In this document: piece after piece, positions 28,876 to 39,799 of the stretch | How the letters are laid out: each line of letters starts with the position of its first letter | Numbering within the stretch: position 1 is the first letter of the stretch | Source: Nitrosomonas marina | Lineage (GTDB): Bacteria > Pseudomonadota > Gammaproteobacteria > Burkholderiales > Nitrosomonadaceae | Assembly: GCF_900110145.1 (NCBI RefSeq) | Contig: NZ_FOCP01000002.1 | Coordinates: 124,001 to 188,000, forward strand | DNA: 64,000 nucleotides | Direction of reading: 5' to 3' | Notes under the pieces: generated by a model | The model's database searches: none | What the model was told of the DNA's origin: nothing | The model's input: the letters and a program-made list of their open reading frames with translations, nothing else | Position numbers and translations under genes: made by a program

Positions 28876-29982
28876 TTATCTTAGACGCAAATAATCGGCA
28901 TCGGTTATCGTGGTCCAGTTTTTTGCTTTGTTGAGAAACTCACGTTGACTGGTAATGATTTCTTTAGCCAGCTGCGATTTTCTTGCGACTTCATCAAGCA
29001 AATCATCATTTGCCTGCTTGAACAATTCCAGCACATCATCCGGCAGCGTTCGAATCACGATGTCGCTGTGTTGCTTCATTTCCTCCCAGGCCAACACATT
29101 ACGATAAAACGATTCCGAAAGTATATCGATCGATACTTCCTTCGCTGCAACTGCAATAATCACCTTTAAATCATCCGGTAATGCATCGAATTTCTGTTTG
29201 TTGACAAACACATGCAGCTCCGCTCCCGGCTCATGCCAGCCCGTATAATAAAAAGGCGCAATTTTATGAAAACCCATTTTGATGTCGTTGGCCGGCCCTA
29301 CCCACTCGACTGCATCAATAGTACCTCGCTCCAATGCGGTATAGAGCTCACCAGGAGGTACGCTGACCGGTTTCATACCAACCCTGCCGACAACTTCACC
29401 GGCATGACCCGGCATACGGATTTTTAACCCTTTCAAATCCTGTACTGATTTAATTTCTTTTCTGAACCAGCCGCCCATCTGGATATGTGTATTACCAGCC
29501 GGAAACGCAACGACATTATGCCGCGCATACACTTTTTCCAGTAATTCCAGTCCACCACCATAGTAATACCAGGCATTCATTTCCGTTGGCGTCATGCCAA
29601 ATGGTGTAGTGGTAAAAAATGTCGTTGCCGGATCTTTTCCTTTGTAATAATACGATGCGCTGTGCCCCATTTCATACGCACCTGAACGTACCATACCCAG
29701 AACTTCAAGGGGAGCCTTATGTCTGCCAGGCGCATCTACAGTGATGCTGAAACGGCCACCGGACATGGCTTCAACATTTCTGGCAAAGCGTGCTGCCGCA
29801 TGATGCAGCATTGGCGTTCCTTCCGGCCACGACATGGCCAAACGCCATTGATAAGTTCCTGATTGTGCATGGGCAGATTGCGGACCTGTTCCTAAACACA
29901 GCACAATGAAAACGCCGAAAAGCAAAACCTGCCATATGACAACAGATTTTTGAATAATTAAATGATGATTTACCGGATTCAC
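28876..29982 (-). CDS. TRAP transporter substrate-binding protein (DctP family)
   Basis: The protein has an N-terminal hydrophobic segment, then QWRLAMSWPEGTPMLHHAAARF and YEMGHSASYYYKGKDP, followed by LKGLKIRMPGHAGEVV and the GELYTALERGTIDAVEWVGP block of DctP proteins, which bind 2-oxoacids or other carboxylates. The frame opens with TTG at 30021, but a GTG at 29982 has GGA about 9 bases upstream, so I prefer it (368 residues). No DctQ/DctM membrane genes are adjacent. It lies 82 bases after the clpA stop and may be cotranscribed. Confidence 0.82.
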   Translation of the reverse strand: MNPVNHHLIIQKSVVIWQVLLFGVFIVLCLGTGPQSAHAQSGTYQWRLAMSWPEGTPMLHHAAARFARNVEAMSGGRFSITVDAPGRHKAPLEVLGMVRSGAYEMGHSASYYYKGKDPATTFFTTTPFGMTPTEMNAWYYYGGGLELLEKVYARHNVVAFPAGNTHIQMGGWFRKEIKSVQDLKGLKIRMPGHAGEVVGRVGMKPVSVPPGELYTALERGTIDAVEWVGPANDIKMGFHKIAPFYYTGWHEPGAELHVFVNKQKFDALPDDLKVIIAVAAKEVSIDILSESFYRNVLAWEEMKQHSDIVIRTLPDDVLELFKQANDDLLDEVARKSQLAKEIITSQREFLNKAKNWTTITDADYLRLR

Positions 29983-30064
29983 ATTAACAGATCCAATGGT
30001 GGAAATCCATGTCCGTTCCAACGTGGAGTCAGATATTTTGCATACTCGTAATTCGTGAAAAAAT

Positions 30065-32335
30065 TTATGCTTCTACAATTTCTTCTTCGAAAATCAGTTG
30101 TACTTTATCGTCACGTTCGATATCCACGGTTACTTTACCCCCATTTACCAGTCGCCCGAACAAAAGTTCATCGGCCAGCGCCCTGCGTATAGTGTCCTGA
30201 ATAAGACGCTCCATTGGTCGTGCGCCCATCAGTGGATCAAAGCCATTTTTCGCAAGGAATCGTCGCAAGCGTTCAGTAAATGTTGCTTCCACTTTTTTCT
30301 CCTGCAACTGTTCTTCGAGTTGCATCAGGAATTTATCGGTAACCTGCAGTATCACATCTTCATTCAGTGCCGAGAATGAAATGATAGCGTCGATGCGATT
30401 TCTGAATTCCGGGGTGAACAAACGTTTGATTTCGGCCATTTCATCACCGGCCTGCTTCGGCTTGGTGAAGCCGATCGTCGATTTGGTGAGTGATTCAGCG
30501 CCTGCATTTGTTGTCATGATTATGATGACATTGCGGAAATCCGCCTTGCGGCCATTGTTGTCGGTCAAGGTACCATAATCCAGAACCTGTAACAGAATAT
30601 TAAATATATCCGAATGCGCCTTTTCAATTTCATCGAGTAACAAAACAGAATAAGGATGCTTGACAACTGTCTCGGTCAAAAGGCCACCTTGATCAAAGCC
30701 CACATAACCGGGAGGTGCACCAATCAGACGGGATACAGCATGTCGTTCCATGTATTCTGACATATCAAAACGGTGCAATTGAATACCGAGTGTATAGGCG
30801 AGCTGCCGCGCAACTTCTGTTTTGCCGACGCCGGTCGGACCTGAAAACAGGAACGAGCCAACAGGCTTGCGCGGATTGCCCAAACCGCTTCTGGACATCT
30901 TGATTGCAGCACACAAAGAGTTGATCGCCTTATCCTGACCGAACACTACCGCTTTCATATCACGTTCCAGTGTTTTCAAACGGTTACGGTCACTAGCGGA
31001 AATGTTTTGAGGCGGAATTCGTGCAATCTTGGCAACAACGTTTTCAATCTCGGTCTTTCCGATAATTTTTCTTTTTTTCGATTTTGGCATAATCCGCTGA
31101 ACAGCGCCTGCCTCATCAATCACATCAATTGCCTTGTCCGGCAGATGCCTATCATTAATATAGCGTTCCGACAACTCAGCCGCCAGGCTTAGTGCACTGT
31201 TGGTATATTTAACATCATGGTGCAATTCGTATCTGGATTTCAGGCCGCGCAAAATGGCAACGGTTTCATTGACACTTGGCTCATTGACATCAATTGGCTG
31301 AAAACGACGCGACAATGCATGGTCTTTCTCAAAGATACCGCGAAATTCAGTATATGTCGTCGCTCCGATGCAGCGCAACTGTCCGGAACTTAGAACAGGC
31401 TTCAACAGATTTGATGCATCCAGAACCCCGCCGGATGCAGCGCCGGCACCTATCAGAGTGTGTATTTCATCGACAAAAAGGATCGTATCGTTATTGTCGG
31501 TTAACTGTTTCAGCACAGCCTTTAATCGTTGTTCGAAATCACCACGATATTTTGTACCTGCAAGTAATGAACCCATATCCAATGCATAAATTTGATGATT
31601 GACCAGGAGTTCAGGAACATCACCGTCAACAATCCGTTTGGCCAATCCTTCCGCAATAGCTGTTTTGCCGACACCTGCTTCACCAACCAGTAACGGGTTA
31701 TTTTTGCGCCTGCGACACAATGTCTGTATGACACGTTCAATTTCCTGATCGCGGCCTATCAAAGGATCGATTTTATTGGTCAAAGCCAGCACATTCAGAT
31801 TCACCGTATAGTTTTCCAGCATGTTATTGCTGGCCGGCCCCTGTTCCTGCTGCACCTGCTCCTGTTCATTTTCACCTGTCGACTTGTTTTCACTTTCCTG
31901 TGGTGTTTTACGTATATTGTGAGAGATATAATTTACCACATCAAGCCGGGTAACCCCCCGCTGTTGCAGGTAATAAACCGCATGTGAATCTTTTTCGCCA
32001 AAAATTGCGACAAGAACATTCGCGCCCGTTACTTCCTTTTTGCCTGACGACTGGACATGCAGAATAGCTCGCTGTATGACTCGCTGGAAGCCCAGAGTCG
32101 GCTGAGTATCCACCTCAGAATCACTGCTGATTATTGGAGTATGCCGCGCAATGTGGTCTAACAGGATCGCACGTAAATCTTCAAGATCAATCAAACAGGC
32201 ATTTAAAACTTCTGCTGCACTGGCGTTGTCCAGCATCGCCAGCAACAAATGCTCCACTGTAATAAATTCATGTCGCTTCTGCCTCGATTCGACAAAAGCC
32301 ATATGTAAGCTCACTTCCAAATCCGGAGCAATCAT
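30065..32335 (-). CDS. clpA: ATP-dependent Clp protease ATP-binding subunit ClpA
   Basis: The 756-residue Hsp100 unfoldase has an N-terminal Clp-N domain (about 1-145) and two AAA modules with Walker [10 protein letters not shown] and GPTGVGKTE and Walker B LFVDEIH and LLLDEIE. The long variable linker before the first AAA is rich in Glu/Gln (about 150-170). It unfolds substrates for ClpP, which is not in this window. It begins one base after the clpS stop. Confidence 0.97.
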   Translation of the reverse strand: MIAPDLEVSLHMAFVESRQKRHEFITVEHLLLAMLDNASAAEVLNACLIDLEDLRAILLDHIARHTPIISSDSEVDTQPTLGFQRVIQRAILHVQSSGKKEVTGANVLVAIFGEKDSHAVYYLQQRGVTRLDVVNYISHNIRKTPQESENKSTGENEQEQVQQEQGPASNNMLENYTVNLNVLALTNKIDPLIGRDQEIERVIQTLCRRRKNNPLLVGEAGVGKTAIAEGLAKRIVDGDVPELLVNHQIYALDMGSLLAGTKYRGDFEQRLKAVLKQLTDNNDTILFVDEIHTLIGAGAASGGVLDASNLLKPVLSSGQLRCIGATTYTEFRGIFEKDHALSRRFQPIDVNEPSVNETVAILRGLKSRYELHHDVKYTNSALSLAAELSERYINDRHLPDKAIDVIDEAGAVQRIMPKSKKRKIIGKTEIENVVAKIARIPPQNISASDRNRLKTLERDMKAVVFGQDKAINSLCAAIKMSRSGLGNPRKPVGSFLFSGPTGVGKTEVARQLAYTLGIQLHRFDMSEYMERHAVSRLIGAPPGYVGFDQGGLLTETVVKHPYSVLLLDEIEKAHSDIFNILLQVLDYGTLTDNNGRKADFRNVIIIMTTNAGAESLTKSTIGFTKPKQAGDEMAEIKRLFTPEFRNRIDAIISFSALNEDVILQVTDKFLMQLEEQLQEKKVEATFTERLRRFLAKNGFDPLMGARPMERLIQDTIRRALADELLFGRLVNGGKVTVDIERDDKVQLIFEEEIVEA

Positions 32336-32336
32336 C

Positions 32337-32645
32337 TTAATTTTCCTCCATCACACATCTCAGCGGATGTTGATTACTGCGTGCAAATTCAATAACCTGG
32401 TTAACCTTAGTGCTGGCAATGTCACTTGGATAGACTCCACATACAGCAGCACCTTCTGTATGAACCTTTAACATAACTTGTGTTGCCTGCTCTCGATCCA
32501 TCGAAAAAAACAATCTTAATACCTCAACTACAAAATCCATGGGTGTAAAGTCATCATTCAACAACAAAATCTTATACATCGGAGGAATTTTAATTTCATT
32601 CTCTTCCTTGGTATTTATAACGGTTTCCAAATCTTTTTCCGTCAT
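32337..32645 (-). CDS. clpS: ClpA adaptor protein ClpS
   Basis: The 102-residue adaptor delivers N-end-rule substrates to ClpAP. The signature is [19 protein letters not shown], and the region [20 protein letters not shown] carries the binding-pocket residues. It is immediately upstream of clpA, the usual arrangement. Confidence 0.97.
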   Translation of the reverse strand: MTEKDLETVINTKEENEIKIPPMYKILLLNDDFTPMDFVVEVLRLFFSMDREQATQVMLKVHTEGAAVCGVYPSDIASTKVNQVIEFARSNQHPLRCVMEEN

Positions 32646-32947
32646 GACAAACTTCCTAACAATTTTAATCAGTAATCGTGAAACAGTAAAAAAACCGTAA
32701 CAAAATCTGACTCACATAATGGTTGACGATTACGACACTTTTTTCAAGTGGCAAAGACCATTAATCCTGCATTAAATTATAAAAATTGTTTAACCGCTTG
32801 ACTTTAGCATTCGTTTTGCGTAAAACTCTATGTGGTGTTTGGCTTCAAGTTCACTGCGGTACCCAGAAATAGCCGTTTGCGGCCTTGAAATTCAAATAGT
32901 ATTAGGGTTTCCGGCCCGGTTTCTTAAACGTATTATAGGAAGTAGAA
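32646..32947. other. 302-base divergent promoter region between clpS and the cold-shock gene
   Basis: No gene is seen. The plus-strand side is expected to encode a long 5' leader for the cold-shock mRNA, and a candidate -35 TTGACT lies near 32799, but no leader structure was recognised. A strong start for translation of the csp gene is seen (AGGAAGTAGAAATG). Confidence 0.45.
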
Positions 32948-33151
32948 ATGGCAACAGGTACAGTAAAATGGTTTAATGACTCTAAAGGTTTTGGTTTTAT
33001 TACACCCGACGATGGCAGTGAAGATTTGTTCGCCCACTTTTCAGCCATAAACATGTCTGGTTTCAAAACCCTAAAGGAAGGTCAGAAAGTAAGTTTTGAC
33101 GTTACTCAGGGACCAAAAGGAAAGCAGGCTGCAAACATTCAATCCACATAA
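32948..33151 (+). CDS. cspA: Cold-shock protein (CspA family)
   Basis: The 67-residue single-domain nucleic-acid chaperone contains RNP1 (KGFGFI) and RNP2-like (DLFAHFSAI) motifs. It binds single-stranded RNA and DNA and melts structures in mRNA. AGGAAG precedes the start. A clear rho-independent terminator follows at 33243. The csp letter assignment is by family only. Confidence 0.95.
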   Translation: MATGTVKWFNDSKGFGFITPDDGSEDLFAHFSAINMSGFKTLKEGQKVSFDVTQGPKGKQAANIQST

Positions 33152-33242
33152 ACTATAACTGTTCTTTTGTATAAGTTTCTGGCACAGCATCACTGACCAG
33201 ACAATAAACACAATCAAAATACAAAATTAATGTAGCATGATT

Positions 33243-33277
33243 ACCCCTTGACTGATTCATCCAGCAAGGGGTTTTTT
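33243..33277 (+). terminator. Rho-independent terminator of the cold-shock gene
   Basis: ACCCCTTG and CAAGGGGT form an 8-base-pair stem around a 14-base loop, followed directly by TTTTTT. It is about 90 bases after the csp stop and is the clearest terminator on the plus strand. Confidence 0.9.
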
Positions 33278-33334
33278 GATGCATTAATTCTTTTTATTAT
33301 CCATTCCATTCACCTCCTCACTCACCATTCTGTT

Positions 33335-34585
33335 TTAGCGCAAACGTTCTATCAACGCATCACCAAATTGTGAACAGGATACTTTGTTCGCACCAGGCAA
33401 CAACCTTGCAAAATCATAGGTCACAATTTTGTCCTGGATTGTACTTTCCATACCTCGAATGATCAATTCAGCCGCTTCCGTCCAGCCCAAATGTCTTAAC
33501 ATCATTTCTGCTGATAAAATAATGGAACCGGGATTAACCTGATCCTTGCCTGCATATTTCGGAGCTGTACCATGTGTCGCTTCAAAAATAGCAATGGAAT
33601 CACTTAAATTGGCGCCGGGTGCAATTCCAATACCGCCGACCTGAGCCGCCAGCGCATCGGAAATATAATCACCGTTCAGATTCATAGTCGTTACGACATC
33701 ATACTCTTCAGGACGTAACAAAATCTGCTGTAAAAAAGCATCAGCAATCACATCTTTTATAATAATACCGCCTTTGTCCTGTGGCAATTTCATCCAGGGC
33801 CCGCCATCCAATAACTCCGCACCGAATTCCCTGCTGGCAAGCGCGTAACCCCAGTTTTTAAATGCTCCTTCGGTGAACTTCATAATATTGCCCTTATGCA
33901 CCAGAGTCACCGATTTTTTTTGATTATCTATAGCATATTGAATAGCCTTTCTTACAATCCGTTCCGTGCCCTCTCTTGAGACCGGCTTAATACCAATACC
34001 TGATGTGTTCGGAAAACGTATCTTTTGAACTCCCATTTCCTGGATCAGAAAATTGATGACTTTCCTGGCTTCTGCGGATTCGGCCTCCCACTCGACGCCT
34101 GCATAAATATCTTCCGAGTTCTCCCTGAAAATTATCATATCCGTCTTTTCGGGATTTTTAAGCGGACTAGGAACGCCCTTAAAATACCTGACGGGCCTTA
34201 AACAGATATACAAATCCAATTCCTGCCGCAATGCAACATTTATTGAACGGATACCACCTCCGACCGGTGTAGTTAACGGACCCTTGATTGAGACCACAAA
34301 TTCTTTAGCAGCAGCCAGTGTTTCGTCAGGTAACCAGGCATCCTGACCATATATCCGCGTTGATTTTTCTCCAGCGTAAATTTCCATCCAGGCTATTTTG
34401 CGCCGATCACTGTACGCTTTTGCAACGGCTGCTTCGACTACCTTCTGCATCACAGGTGTGATATCCACTCCAATTCCATCACCTTCAATGAAAGGGATAA
34501 TGGGATTATCGGGAACACTCAGTGTCAGATCACTATTTACTTGAATTTTATCGCCATTCTCAGGCGTTTTGATATGTTGATACAT
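33335..34585 (-). CDS. icd: NADP-dependent isocitrate dehydrogenase
   Basis: The 416-residue enzyme makes 2-oxoglutarate and NADPH in the TCA cycle. [20 protein letters not shown] carries the substrate-binding and regulatory serine, [20 protein letters not shown] the further active-site region, and [21 protein letters not shown] the catalytic aspartates. GGAGATAGG precedes the ATG. The gene is alone. A 7-base inverted repeat (34618-34624 and 34646-34652) lies just upstream. Confidence 0.97.
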   Translation of the reverse strand: MYQHIKTPENGDKIQVNSDLTLSVPDNPIIPFIEGDGIGVDITPVMQKVVEAAVAKAYSDRRKIAWMEIYAGEKSTRIYGQDAWLPDETLAAAKEFVVSIKGPLTTPVGGGIRSINVALRQELDLYICLRPVRYFKGVPSPLKNPEKTDMIIFRENSEDIYAGVEWEAESAEARKVINFLIQEMGVQKIRFPNTSGIGIKPVSREGTERIVRKAIQYAIDNQKKSVTLVHKGNIMKFTEGAFKNWGYALASREFGAELLDGGPWMKLPQDKGGIIIKDVIADAFLQQILLRPEEYDVVTTMNLNGDYISDALAAQVGGIGIAPGANLSDSIAIFEATHGTAPKYAGKDQVNPGSIILSAEMMLRHLGWTEAAELIIRGMESTIQDKIVTYDFARLLPGANKVSCSQFGDALIERLR

Positions 34586-34746
34586 CCTATCTCCAAAATA
34601 GCCATTTATTAATAATAGTCAACTAACTGGCACAAACAAAATAACAGTTGACTCTAACAATTTTATTTACAATCGTTAACATTATCCTGTGTTCGCTGCT
34701 TTGCTTTTTTTCTTTTAGATCTTTTTATACGCCCAATATCCAGCAT

Positions 34747-35226
34747 TCACCGAGTCCTGAACCTCAATATCATAGTGTCGTTAGACTGAATGACATCTAT
34801 ATTGCGCAAAAAATTTTGCCCAAGCAAAGCCACGTCACCGTGCAACCCAACAGAAACCTCCAGACCACTCATTACTATACCACCAGCTTCAATAGTCTGA
34901 TTAAACACCATTTCTCCCTGCACCACACCACCAGCCGTCGCAAAACTGGCAGGTCTACCTGCTGGCAGGTTAGCCGACCGGGCAAACTGTTTACCGACAG
35001 AAACAACGCTTGCACCGGTATCAATCATGAATTTAACCGGGAACCCATTAACGGAGCCCTGCACATAGTAATGGCCATCCCATGATCTGGGAATAATAAC
35101 CGATCCATTTTCCAGATATTCTCTAGCCGCTGAAACTCTGGGTTCGAGTCTTGTATCAAAGTACAGATAAGCCGCCGAAAAAATAATTATCCAAATTATC
35201 AGTACACTGATAAATCCTTTCACCAT
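34747..35226 (-). CDS. Membrane-anchored retropepsin-like aspartic protease (TIGR02281-like)
   Basis: The 159-residue protein has an N-terminal transmembrane helix (about 4-25), then a single retropepsin fold with DTGAS (FMIDTGASVVSVG) about residue 68 and the C-terminal LLGQNFL motif. Clan AA proteases of this size dimerise to make one active site. Substrate is unknown; membrane tethering suggests a periplasmic role. The flanking genes give no hint. Confidence 0.85.
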   Translation of the reverse strand: MVKGFISVLIIWIIIFSAAYLYFDTRLEPRVSAAREYLENGSVIIPRSWDGHYYVQGSVNGFPVKFMIDTGASVVSVGKQFARSANLPAGRPASFATAGGVVQGEMVFNQTIEAGGIVMSGLEVSVGLHGDVALLGQNFLRNIDVIQSNDTMILRFRTR

Positions 35227-35359
35227 ATATAAAGATCATTACTTTTGAATTATTTCAAAACACTCATAAAATGTTTGATGGTCGTATAAACCTCTCATCC
35301 TATACAATTATAAAACATTACTGTAGCGACAATCCTTTCATTTTCTTTTTGAATATATT

Positions 35360-36409
35360 ATGAATTTACACCTTTATATTCCATCGCTGTTCTGGTCTGA
35401 CATGACCACTCCCGAAATCTATCAAGATCTTCAACTTCCCTCACTTGAAAAGCTTTTATCAAAAAGCAGCATTGTTCAAGCACAAGAGTCGGACTTTTGT
35501 GCATGGCTTTGTCAATCATTCAATGTACAAAAACAACTTGACTGGCCTGTTGCACCCATCACTCTAAAAACCGATTATCCGAACCAGGCCGATACTATTG
35601 ATAATAATTATTGGTTACGTGCCGATCCGGTTCATTTACGTATCGAACAAAATCATATTATGCTGGCCAACAGTCATATTTTCGAGCTTTCTCATGAAGA
35701 GGCCAAACAGTACACATCCTTTATCAATGAGAATCTGAATGATGAAACATTTTCTCTGATACCGCTGCACCCGCACCGGTGGTACGTCCGGCTAGCAGAT
35801 ATGCCTGAAATGCAGACACGCACACTGGACGAAGTTACCTGTCGCAATATAAACAACCTTTTACCAACAGGAAAAGACAGTGTTAAATGGCACAGGATAT
35901 TTAATGAAATACAAATGCTGTTACATGATCACCCCTTAAATCAGGAACGTACAGCACGCAACCAAATTGCAATTAACAGCATCTGGTTTTGGGGTGGAGG
36001 TCACGTGCCGCAGTCTGTTTGTTCACCTTATTCAGGTGTATGGAGTAATGACCAATTCTCACAAGCCCTGGCTGATTTCTGTGATACGCCTTTTGCGCGA
36101 TTACCCGACAATGTTCCACACTGGCTGCAACAAAATAAATCAGAAAACCAACAAATTGTCATTCTGGATTCCTTGTTATATCAAGACAAATACAACAATG
36201 CCCTGGCCTGGCGAGAAAACTTAAAAAAACTGGAGAAAGTCTGGTTCACGCCGTTATATACAGCACTCAAAAATACTCAGATCAATACACTAACGATTTC
36301 AACGACAAATGAAAACACTTCCTTTGAATTCGTGGTCACTCACAACAATCTATGGAAATTCTGGAAAACTATAAAACCATTGTCGTTTTATGCCGTTAAA
36401 CAATCATGA
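35360..36409 (+). CDS. RpfE-type/COG4255 hypothetical protein
   Basis: The 349-residue cytoplasmic protein resembles betaproteobacterial proteins annotated as regulatory protein RpfE type or cofactor-independent phosphoglycerate-mutase-like. Recognisable are YWLRADPVHLRIEQNHIML, LMPLHPHRWY-like LIPLHPHRWYV, and SIWFWGGGHVP. The family often sits near recJ, which is not seen here. Function is not established. The EAL-domain gene follows 53 bases later. Confidence 0.65.
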   Translation: MNLHLYIPSLFWSDMTTPEIYQDLQLPSLEKLLSKSSIVQAQESDFCAWLCQSFNVQKQLDWPVAPITLKTDYPNQADTIDNNYWLRADPVHLRIEQNHIMLANSHIFELSHEEAKQYTSFINENLNDETFSLIPLHPHRWYVRLADMPEMQTRTLDEVTCRNINNLLPTGKDSVKWHRIFNEIQMLLHDHPLNQERTARNQIAINSIWFWGGGHVPQSVCSPYSGVWSNDQFSQALADFCDTPFARLPDNVPHWLQQNKSENQQIVILDSLLYQDKYNNALAWRENLKKLEKVWFTPLYTALKNTQINTLTISTTNENTSFEFVVTHNNLWKFWKTIKPLSFYAVKQS

Positions 36410-36462
36410 TGATGTGATCGGTTACACCGCATTTGTATATAACACGTTAACTACTAAACTCT

Positions 36463-37980
36463 ATGCTAAATACATTCAAATCATTTGCATCAGCCGGTAT
36501 CGCTTTATTTATGGCGACGCTGCTGGTCATCACAGATCTGTATTTCGATGATATCGGAATAATCTGGTTTGCAGTCTTATGGGTTTTACTGTTTTCCGCT
36601 ATTTTAATCATGCTTGTCCAATACATTCATGCGGAAAAGGAAATTCATAACTGCTCTTTTCAGTTATCAGCCAACAAAGAAAGACTGGCCAATGAAATCA
36701 AACATCGGCTATGGGCAGAAAAGTCAACTGCAGAGGCAAAGATAAAATCACAAATTATTGATGAAAATATTCCTGTACTGCTCGCCTACTTTAATATTGA
36801 CCAACGCTGCAAATACCATAATCGAATTTTTCGCAAATGGTTCGGATTAAAAGCCGATCAAATCGATGGCAGATTACTTAAGGAATTTGCTGATGATGAT
36901 TTCTCATCCTCTATCAAGAGACATTTCGATGCTATTCTGTCCGGCAAGACAATCCACGAAGAACGCGTTTTAAAATCTATAAAAGGGTTTCCGTATATTT
37001 TTACAGAACAGTACATTCCCCATAAGGATAGCAAAGGCAATACGATTGGTTTTTATACCCTCCACACGCCATGTGCTCAGGATAAAAAACGCATATCTGT
37101 CAAAAAGAATGATCAGACCGATACATCAGTGACAGAAATCAGCAACAAAAAGGCTGAACAGCAGACAAACAAGAATCCCAAACGAGCCGAAATTTCAGCG
37201 GAACGTATTATACAAGCAATAAAAAGTGGAGAGTTTTATCTTTACTGTCAGAAAATCATTCCTCTCGATTCAGCCTCCCTGCCTCCAACGCAATATGAAA
37301 TCCTGATTCGCATGGCTGAAGAGGAGAATAATCTGATGCCGCCGGGCTCTTTTTTACCACTTGTTGATCAGCTGAAACTGATGCCCCAGCTAGATCGATG
37401 GGTTGCAAATCATGTCGTCAAATGGTTAGCAACAAATGCAAAAGAATTTAAATCAATATTCAGCCTGAATGTTGCCAGAGATACGCTATGCGACAAAACG
37501 TTTATCGAATTTATACAAGACAAAATACAAAAATCGAAAATACCGGCGAATTTATTGTGTTTTGAAATCGAGGAAACAGACGCACAGGCAAATTTGATTG
37601 ACGCCATGTTTTTTACGGAGAAAATTCGCGAACTAGGTTGCCTGATTACCCTATGCGGGTTTAGTCAAGACACTCAATCTGTGGATTTATTGAAGAAAAT
37701 TAAAATAGACTTCCTGAAAATTGATGGCATCATTGTATGCAATATGATTTACGAACATGATGACCTGATACAGGTACAAAACATCAAACAAATCGCGCAT
37801 CAATTCAACATAAGAACGATCGCTGAACTGGTTGAGAACGAGGAAACGATATCCAGATTGCGCGAAATTGGCATTCATTATGCTCAAGGACTGGGGATCG
37901 AGAAACCGAGTCCGCTGAATAACCTGATAACGGTAAAACAAAAAGGCGTTGTCACAACTCCCTTAACTCGAAATAAATAA
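36463..37980 (+). CDS. PAS-EAL domain protein with degenerate EAL active site
   Basis: The 505-residue protein has one or two N-terminal membrane helices (about 8-55), a coiled segment, a PAS domain (about 98-205) and an EAL domain (about 255-490); no GGDEF is seen. EAL motif residues YEILIR, SLNVAR, FEIEET, FLKIDG and IAELVEN are kept, but the DDFGxG loop reads LCGFSQD, so both metal-binding aspartates are missing. It is probably unable to hydrolyse c-di-GMP and may instead bind it as a sensor. It ends at a strong bidirectional terminator. Confidence 0.8.
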   Translation: MLNTFKSFASAGIALFMATLLVITDLYFDDIGIIWFAVLWVLLFSAILIMLVQYIHAEKEIHNCSFQLSANKERLANEIKHRLWAEKSTAEAKIKSQIIDENIPVLLAYFNIDQRCKYHNRIFRKWFGLKADQIDGRLLKEFADDDFSSSIKRHFDAILSGKTIHEERVLKSIKGFPYIFTEQYIPHKDSKGNTIGFYTLHTPCAQDKKRISVKKNDQTDTSVTEISNKKAEQQTNKNPKRAEISAERIIQAIKSGEFYLYCQKIIPLDSASLPPTQYEILIRMAEEENNLMPPGSFLPLVDQLKLMPQLDRWVANHVVKWLATNAKEFKSIFSLNVARDTLCDKTFIEFIQDKIQKSKIPANLLCFEIEETDAQANLIDAMFFTEKIRELGCLITLCGFSQDTQSVDLLKKIKIDFLKIDGIIVCNMIYEHDDLIQVQNIKQIAHQFNIRTIAELVENEETISRLREIGIHYAQGLGIEKPSPLNNLITVKQKGVVTTPLTRNK

Positions 37981-37984
37981 ATTT

Positions 37985-38034
37985 AAGGAAAACAAAAGCG
38001 ACAGTATTCAGAAATTACCGAATTACTGTCGCTT
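37985..38034 (-). terminator. Hairpin terminator for pntB, probably bidirectional
   Basis: The arms AAGCGACAGTA and TACTGTCGCTT at 37996-38034 (11 base pairs plus three more after one bulged base) close a short loop. On the minus strand the stem is followed by TTTTGTTTTCC, which suits termination of pntB. It lies between the convergent EAL-domain gene and pntB. Confidence 0.85.
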
Positions 38035-38065
38035 GAATCAATTTACGCGAAGCACTGTATGTAAA

Positions 38066-39445
38066 TCAGATAGCTTTGACCATATTTTCTACAACCTTCT
38101 TCGCATCCCCAAATATCATCATTGTTTTATCCATATAAAACAGGTCATTATCTAAACCCGCATAACCGACTCCCATACTCCGCTTAACTACCATGACTGT
38201 ACGCGCTTTGTGCGCTTCCAGAATCGGCATACCATAAATCGGACTACCCGGCACATTAGCAGCTGGATTTACCACGTCGTTTGCACCAAGCACTAACACC
38301 ACGTCTGTGTTAGAAAAATCGCTGTTGATTTCTTCCATTTCAAGAACCTGCTCATAGGGTATTTCCGCTTCCGCCAAAAGCACATTCATATGACCTGGCA
38401 TACGCCCGGCAACAGGATGAATGGCAAAACGCACATTAACACCTTTTTCGTGCAATATTTCAGCCAGTTCCTTAACAGCGTGCTGCGCTCTCGCGACAGC
38501 CAATCCGTAGCCTGGAATAATAACAACGCTATCCGCATTCCCCATCAGGAATGCCGCGTCTTCCGCACTACCGCTGCGGTGGGTTTTCTGCGTTCCATCA
38601 TCAGCAATCGAAGTACCGCCGTCACTACCAAACCCGCCTAAAATTACCGACAAAAATGGTCGGTTCATCGCTTTACACATAATGTACGAAAGAATCGCAC
38701 CGGAACTGCCAACCAGCGAGCCAGCTATAATGAGCATCGGATTTCCGAGAGAAAAACCGATACCTGCGGCAGCCCAACCGGAATATGAATTGAGCATTGA
38801 TATAACAACGGGCATGTCGGCGCCACCAATCGGAATGATAATCAGGAAACCCAGCAGGAAGGCAATTGCCGTCATTGCGATAAACGCCGTCCAGTTGGTT
38901 GTGTCACTGAAAAAGAACCACAAGCCGAAACCAACCATTACGATCGCCAGCAGCAAATTCAACAGATGCTGACCGGTAAAAACGACAGGTGTTCCACTCA
39001 TGCGGCCAGATAACTTCAGAAAAGCAATAACCGAGCCAGACCACGTCATCGCACCGATAAATGTACCGAGAAACAGTTCCAACTTACTACCAGCGGGCAA
39101 TACTGCCGGAAGGCCAAAAGAAACAGGGTTATTGACTGCTGCAATTGCAATAAATACAGCCGCAAGACCCACGAGTGAATGCATAAATGCAACCAGCTCA
39201 GGCATTGCTGTCATTTGCACACGTTTTGCGATGATAGTACCGATAACGGCACCGATAGCGATACAACCGATGATTAACAACCAGTTTTCTGTCAGTGTCA
39301 TCGTCGTTGCAACGGCTATGAGCATGCCGAGCATACCGAATACGTTTCCACGACGCGCAGATTCCGGTGAGCTTAAACCTTTCAGCGCCAGTATAAAAAA
39401 TACCGAAGCTACCAGGTATGCGAGTGCTACCATATTTGCTGACAT
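38066..39445 (-). CDS. pntB: Proton-translocating NAD(P) transhydrogenase subunit beta
   Basis: The 459-residue subunit has about nine membrane helices followed by the NADP-binding domain (IIPGYGLAVARAQHAVKEL, VRFAIHPVAGRMPGHMNVLL, VKRSMGVGYAGLDNDLFY). With the alpha subunits it couples proton entry to reduction of NADP by NADH. The three genes pntAA, pntAB and pntB are adjacent on the minus strand. Confidence 0.97.
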   Translation of the reverse strand: MSANMVALAYLVASVFFILALKGLSSPESARRGNVFGMLGMLIAVATTMTLTENWLLIIGCIAIGAVIGTIIAKRVQMTAMPELVAFMHSLVGLAAVFIAIAAVNNPVSFGLPAVLPAGSKLELFLGTFIGAMTWSGSVIAFLKLSGRMSGTPVVFTGQHLLNLLLAIVMVGFGLWFFFSDTTNWTAFIAMTAIAFLLGFLIIIPIGGADMPVVISMLNSYSGWAAAGIGFSLGNPMLIIAGSLVGSSGAILSYIMCKAMNRPFLSVILGGFGSDGGTSIADDGTQKTHRSGSAEDAAFLMGNADSVVIIPGYGLAVARAQHAVKELAEILHEKGVNVRFAIHPVAGRMPGHMNVLLAEAEIPYEQVLEMEEINSDFSNTDVVLVLGANDVVNPAANVPGSPIYGMPILEAHKARTVMVVKRSMGVGYAGLDNDLFYMDKTMMIFGDAKKVVENMVKAI

Positions 39446-39760
39446 TTATGCGCTTCCTTTTTTATCTTTTTTCTTGAACATTTCCAGCATACGCTGGCTG
39501 ACCAGAAACCCGCCAAATACATTCACGGCCGCAAGCGTCACGGCAACCGCACCAAGCCATACCCCCCAGTCTGTATCAGCAGGCCCTGCCGCAAGCATGG
39601 CACCGACTATGATAATACTTGAAATTGCATTGGTTACAGACATCAACGGTGTGTGCAAGGCTGGCGTAACATTCCATACCACATGATAGCCAACAAATAT
39701 CGCCAGCACAAAGATTGTTAAATTAATAATAAGTGGATCAATATCACCTATCATATTCAC
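39446..39760 (-). CDS. pntAB: NAD(P) transhydrogenase subunit alpha 2 (membrane part)
   Basis: The 104-residue protein has three or four membrane helices ([25 protein letters not shown]) corresponding to the C-terminal part of E. coli PntA, here a separate gene as in many proteobacteria. It ends in a lysine-rich tail and abuts the pntB start. Confidence 0.94.
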   Translation of the reverse strand: MNMIGDIDPLIINLTIFVLAIFVGYHVVWNVTPALHTPLMSVTNAISSIIIVGAMLAAGPADTDWGVWLGAVAVTLAAVNVFGGFLVSQRMLEMFKKKDKKGSA

Positions 39761-39799
39761 TCCTTTTAAAATCGTTAATTGTATGCCTATGCTGTTTTA

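Noticed and set aside
34618..34652. Inverted repeat GTCAACT ... AGTTGAC upstream of icd
   Set aside because: Only seven base pairs and 21-base spacer; compatible with chance in AT-rich DNA.
39000..39686. Plus-strand frame of 228 codons within pntB/pntAB
   Set aside because: Long only because the pnt genes are hydrophobic and lack stops on the opposite strand; crosses two real genes.
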